Positions 6,097 through 8,846 of a stretch of DNA of 8,846 nucleotides are shown piece after piece. Position 1 is the stretch's first letter. Each line of letters opens with the position of its first letter. Origin of the DNA: Planctomycetaceae bacterium (lineage in GTDB: Bacteria > Planctomycetota > MHYJ01 > SBBU01); NCBI GenBank assembly GCA_005239585.1, contig SBBU01000169.1:1-8846 (forward strand), written 5' to 3'. The notes beneath the pieces are model-generated. The model saw only the letters and a list, made by a program, of their open reading frames with translations, searched no databases and was not told the DNA's origin. The position numbers and the translations under genes are program-made.

Positions 6097-6420
6097 ATGA
6101 AGCAGAAAATCAGAATAAGGATTGAGAGTTATGATCACGATGTGATTGATCAGTGCGCTAAGGAGGTAGTGGATACTGCCCGACGAACTGGAGCCAAGGT
6201 CAAGGGCCCGATTCCTCTTCCCACAAAGATCGAGAGAATAACAGTGCTTTCCTCACCCTTCATCGACAAGAACGCACGTGAACAATTTGAGATGAGAACT
6301 CATAAAAGATTGATAGACATACAAGACCCATCAGCCCGCACTGTGGACGAAATCACAAAAGGCATGAACATGCCCGCCAGCGTCGATGTCAAGATAAAAC
6401 TCATCGCCCTGGAAGAATAA
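6097..6420 (+). CDS. rpsJ: 30S ribosomal protein S10 (NusE)
   Basis: S10 is a head-domain protein of the small ribosomal subunit and, as NusE, partners NusB in antitermination and NusG in transcription-translation coupling. The 107-residue sequence shows the family course throughout: [32 protein letters not shown], then [23 protein letters not shown] and a final strand ASVDVKIKL. The 50-60 loop that extends into the 30S head looks intact. The gene is alone: nothing else of the S10/spc cluster (rplC, rplD) follows, and the next gene converges from the other strand. It is either a relocated single copy or a second copy. A 21-nt leader without a Shine-Dalgarno and a -35 shared back to back with efp suggest expression linked to that operon. 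Confidence 0.95.
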   Translation: MKQKIRIRIESYDHDVIDQCAKEVVDTARRTGAKVKGPIPLPTKIERITVLSSPFIDKNAREQFEMRTHKRLIDIQDPSARTVDEITKGMNMPASVDVKIKLIALEE

Positions 6421-6482
6421 CCCAGTCTGTTACTTACCATCTTTCAATTACTTGAACACTTTACGCATTCTAGCTGATTTAC

Positions 6483-6584
6483 CGACCTGACAATTACTGT
6501 TGCGTTCGGCATCCCGACCATTCAGGTCGAAACAAACGGATTACTCTATTGTGCCTATCCCTATGCATCCGCTGAATCTGTTTG
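6483..6584. other. Two long inverted repeats in the convergent intergenic region
   Basis: CGACCTGA (6483-6490) pairs with TCAGGTCG (6522-6529) around a 31-nt loop. Three bases later CAAACGGATT (6533-6542) pairs with AATCTGTTTG (6575-6584), ten pairs with one G-U, around a 32-nt loop. A small TCGG/CCGA hairpin sits in the first loop. With the terminator hairpin at 6592-6624 this fills most of the 221-bp gap after rpsJ. It could be the structured 3' end of the rpsJ transcript, a small RNA or a degenerate repeat. No known RNA family was recognised. Confidence 0.35.
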
Positions 6585-6624
6585 CAAAAGAGAAGCTTCC
6601 CCACCGCAAGCAGTGGGAAGCTTC
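6585..6624. terminator. Hairpin terminator between converging genes
   Basis: GAAGCTTCCC (6592-6601) and GGGAAGCTTC (6615-6624) form a 10-bp stem, extended by two more pairs past a bulged C, with a loop of about 8 nt. Read on the minus strand it lies 17 bp after the stop of the propeller gene and is followed by TCTTTTG, a modest U-tract. Read on the plus strand it could stop rpsJ transcripts, but the U-tract there (ACTTTCG) is poor. A bidirectional, mainly leftward terminator is the best reading. Confidence 0.6.
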
Positions 6625-6641
6625 ACTTTCGTATGACGGCT

Positions 6642-8846
6642 TTAATCTTTTCCTTCCTTTATTTGTCTGAAATGTTCATCTGCCGCCGCCTTGTCTTCAA
6701 ACCCTTTATGCTCTATTGTTGCTTTTTCTAAAATTCCCCCGTCGTTAAAGATAAAAAAGCTATAGGTCGACGTTCCTGTAATATGGTCCTTGCTAACCAT
6801 CCATTCTCGGAAAACGACCTGAACCTGTTTACCCTTTTTAATCAGAGCGATTCCGCCCCACTCACCTTCTATGAATGAATCTGTAGTAGGATAAGAAGGG
6901 TAGAAATTAAGCAACACTATAACAGCTTTTGCCATCTCAAGATAATCCTCATCTTTTATTGCTCGTGCCTTGGCTTCTTGAAAGAGATTAACTAGGGGTT
7001 CGTAAGTTAATGCTTTACCATAACCAAACCAATCTTTGACTTTTTCACTTGTGATATCTAAAACATACAATCGATAGTACCCATCATACTCTGGTTCATC
7101 CTGTGACTGGAAAACACCTCCTATTACTCGAAAGTTTGGGAGATATTTTTTAATAGGCGGACAGTTTAGCTTTGCTATCTTCGTAACTCTGATCTTTGGG
7201 GTTTCCGCGAGGCCATTGCTGATCTCTTTTGTCTCCGCTTCCATCCTTTTTTGGATGATTGGCTTCCAGCGCTCCTCATCCTCCTTTTTATCAGGTTGAT
7301 CATGCTGCACTCCTAGATTCTTACGCATCTCGCTGGCGAGGTTCTCCACGCGTTCGCGCCATCGCTTGGTAGCATCTTTGTCCTTGGCATATTTCTCGAT
7401 TTCCTTGAGGTCTGATGCTGCCTTGTCAAGCTCTTTCAAGGCTTCTAGTCCCAACTTTTTCAGTTTCTCTGTCGCTTCCCGCCGTACCTGTGGGTCGTCA
7501 TATCTTAGCTGCTGTATAAGCTTTTTTATATCCTTCTCCTGATCTTGGCCCTCTTGTGTCACTTTTCTTTCTTTCGTTTTGTCCCACGAGCCGGTTTCAC
7601 TTTTTGATCTTTCTTGAGTTTTGTTTCGCAGGATTGGGGGCAAAATTATAAAGTCTGTCCAGAATCCATTTTCTCTGGTACCCAGGAGCTTCTCATTTTT
7701 ACCGTTAATATCGATTCTAAGAACTTGAGATTCTCTTTGAAAAAGAATCCATTTTCCATCAGGGCTAAAATAAGGGTCAGACCCCTCAACCAGCTTTGTT
7801 TTGACTTTTCCATCGATACTTAGAATATAGATGTTTGGTCGCACGTAACTTTTTTCTATTTCATTATATTCAGCCACATCATAAGCAATTTTCTCTCCAT
7901 CTGGACTGAAAGAGACCACATGTCCGACGATTGCATTTGTAGCTGTGACGAGTTTATTTTCACTTCCCCCATCAAGCTGTGCTACGTGAATCCCCGCTTC
8001 GCCAACCGACTCATTATACTTAAATGAAGAAAACGCTATCTTTTTACTATCCGGGCTGAAATAAAAATTGCCATCTATAATGCGCCTATCCTTGGTCTCT
8101 CCCTTGATAAGTACCTTGTCTTTTCCATCCACATTTATGATGTATATATCTTTGTGCCCTGAATCTCCCGTAGAAAGTAAGCACGCCAGTTGTTTTCCAT
8201 CAGGAGACCATTTTACCAACAGGCATCGCTCCGATTTAAATAACTGGGTAAGCTTCTTTTTATCTAAATCCATTACATAAAGGCCTGCTGTTGCGTCTGA
8301 TGACAGGTAAACAAAAGCAATCTTTTTCCCATCGGGACTAAACGAAGGGTACTCTCCTGTAGTCAATTTTGTTGGTATTTTTTCATCTACGTTCATGATA
8401 TAAATCTCGTGGTTATGACCAAACACTATTTTTTTACTAAGAGTAACATCGAAGCCATCCAAACCACCATCTGCAAGTTTTCGTTGGTTACTCCCATCTG
8501 CCCCCATAATCCAAATCTCTCCCTTTTGTTCAAAACCATCCCTTATGTCTCTCAGATAAACAATTCTTTCCAGCTTTTTTAACTCATATGTTTCAAGCGC
8601 TCGTTTTCCACGCTCCTTCTGTTCAGAATCTCCATTTTCAATCGCCTTTTTTACAAACTCGGCCTTGGCATCAGTGTCAAGAAATTCCTCAAGTTCCTTT
8701 TGGGCCTTGTCTCGTACCTCGGTGTCGTCATCTGCCAAACGCTTTAGGATATCTTGCAGTTTTTTCTTAGTAATTTCGTCAAGCTTGACCTGATTGGGTG
8801 TTTTTTCTGGTTCTTTGATAAACTCTGGCTTTTGGCCTTCCTGGAC
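6642..8846 (-). CDS. HEAT-like / TolB-type beta-propeller protein, partial: N-terminus beyond the right edge
   Basis: Not a gene I recognise by name. The frame is open to the window edge, giving 734 visible residues; the TTG at 8738 is only an internal leucine codon. Visible order: a charged stretch; a HEAT-like helical module (about 27-95, with LADDDTEVRDKAQKELEEF); a TolB-type (PD40) propeller (about 96-405) with five clear SPDGK-like blade motifs starting near residues 169, 213, 263, 313 and 359, plus IWIM and IYIM strands; a polar lysine/glutamate linker; a second HEAT-like module (about 438-506, with LRYDDPQVRREATEKLKKLG) resembling the first; and a C-terminal domain of about 190 residues without recognised motifs, mixing strands and a helix. 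Such propellers usually bind proteins or ligands. Secretion cannot be judged without the N-terminus. It ends at a terminator and converges on rpsJ. Confidence 0.85.
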   Translation of the reverse strand, partial: VQEGQKPEFIKEPEKTPNQVKLDEITKKKLQDILKRLADDDTEVRDKAQKELEEFLDTDAKAEFVKKAIENGDSEQKERGKRALETYELKKLERIVYLRDIRDGFEQKGEIWIMGADGSNQRKLADGGLDGFDVTLSKKIVFGHNHEIYIMNVDEKIPTKLTTGEYPSFSPDGKKIAFVYLSSDATAGLYVMDLDKKKLTQLFKSERCLLVKWSPDGKQLACLLSTGDSGHKDIYIINVDGKDKVLIKGETKDRRIIDGNFYFSPDSKKIAFSSFKYNESVGEAGIHVAQLDGGSENKLVTATNAIVGHVVSFSPDGEKIAYDVAEYNEIEKSYVRPNIYILSIDGKVKTKLVEGSDPYFSPDGKWILFQRESQVLRIDINGKNEKLLGTRENGFWTDFIILPPILRNKTQERSKSETGSWDKTKERKVTQEGQDQEKDIKKLIQQLRYDDPQVRREATEKLKKLGLEALKELDKAASDLKEIEKYAKDKDATKRWRERVENLASEMRKNLGVQHDQPDKKEDEERWKPIIQKRMEAETKEISNGLAETPKIRVTKIAKLNCPPIKKYLPNFRVIGGVFQSQDEPEYDGYYRLYVLDITSEKVKDWFGYGKALTYEPLVNLFQEAKARAIKDEDYLEMAKAVIVLLNFYPSYPTTDSFIEGEWGGIALIKKGKQVQVVFREWMVSKDHITGTSTYSFFIFNDGGILEKATIEHKGFEDKAAADEHFRQIKEGKD

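Noticed and set aside
6483..6584. CRISPR array or integron attC site after rpsJ
   Set aside because: Repeats are only approximate inverted pairs, with no regular identical direct repeats and no clear attC core sites or integrase nearby.
8736..8738. TTG at 8738 as the start of the propeller protein
   Set aside because: The same frame stays open to the window edge and the HEAT-like pattern begins upstream of it, so it is an internal leucine codon in a truncated gene.

Overview
The window (8.8 kb, moderate GC by eye) is a bacterial chromosome segment of mostly housekeeping genes, nearly all on the minus strand. No taxonomic marker is decisive. Three traits would fit a Planctomycetota-like (Brocadiales-like) or other deep-branching lineage, but only as a low-confidence inference: very few recognisable Shine-Dalgarno sequences, an EF-P with Asn at the tip of its modification loop, and a HEAT-like / TolB-type propeller / HEAT-like protein.

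Reading rightward: (1) 1-944, minus, the first 314 residues of a thiolase (acetyl-CoA acetyltransferase). Its promoter has a perfect TATAAT placed so that the mRNA would be almost leaderless, and a 13-bp palindrome covers the start codon. (2) 995-1563, minus, a MazEF-type toxin-antitoxin pair with an ATGA overlap, its own promoter, and a 17-bp near-perfect palindrome just after the -10 box. (3) 1564-1792, a 229-bp gap holding one doubtful 41-residue lipoprotein-like ORF. (4) 1793-6016, minus, a tight cluster transcribed in the order efp, serA, lipB, fumarase alpha, fumarase beta (gaps of 17 and 12 nt, overlaps of 4 and 16 nt). (5) 6017-6096, a compact divergent promoter region in which the -35 hexamers for efp (leftward) and rpsJ (rightward) lie directly back to back. 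(6) 6097-6420, plus, a stand-alone rpsJ (ribosomal protein S10) with no other ribosomal protein gene beside it. (7) 6421-6641, a convergent intergenic region with three successive inverted repeats, the last a plausible terminator. (8) 6642-8846, minus, the last 734 residues of a large protein combining HEAT-like modules, a TolB-type beta-propeller and an unrecognised C-terminal domain.

How the genes relate: EF-P and S10, both translation components, fire from one shared divergent promoter. The efp transcript also carries serine biosynthesis (SerA), lipoate attachment (LipB, needed by 2-oxoacid dehydrogenases and glycine cleavage) and the TCA-cycle fumarase, so a growth-linked metabolic operon is likely. 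The toxin-antitoxin pair sits between this operon and the thiolase and looks like an inserted accessory module. I see no CRISPR array, tRNA, rRNA, transposase or phage gene, and no clear new multi-gene system. The most unusual signals are at the level of gene expression: leaderless starts, abutting -35 boxes and an orphan rpsJ.
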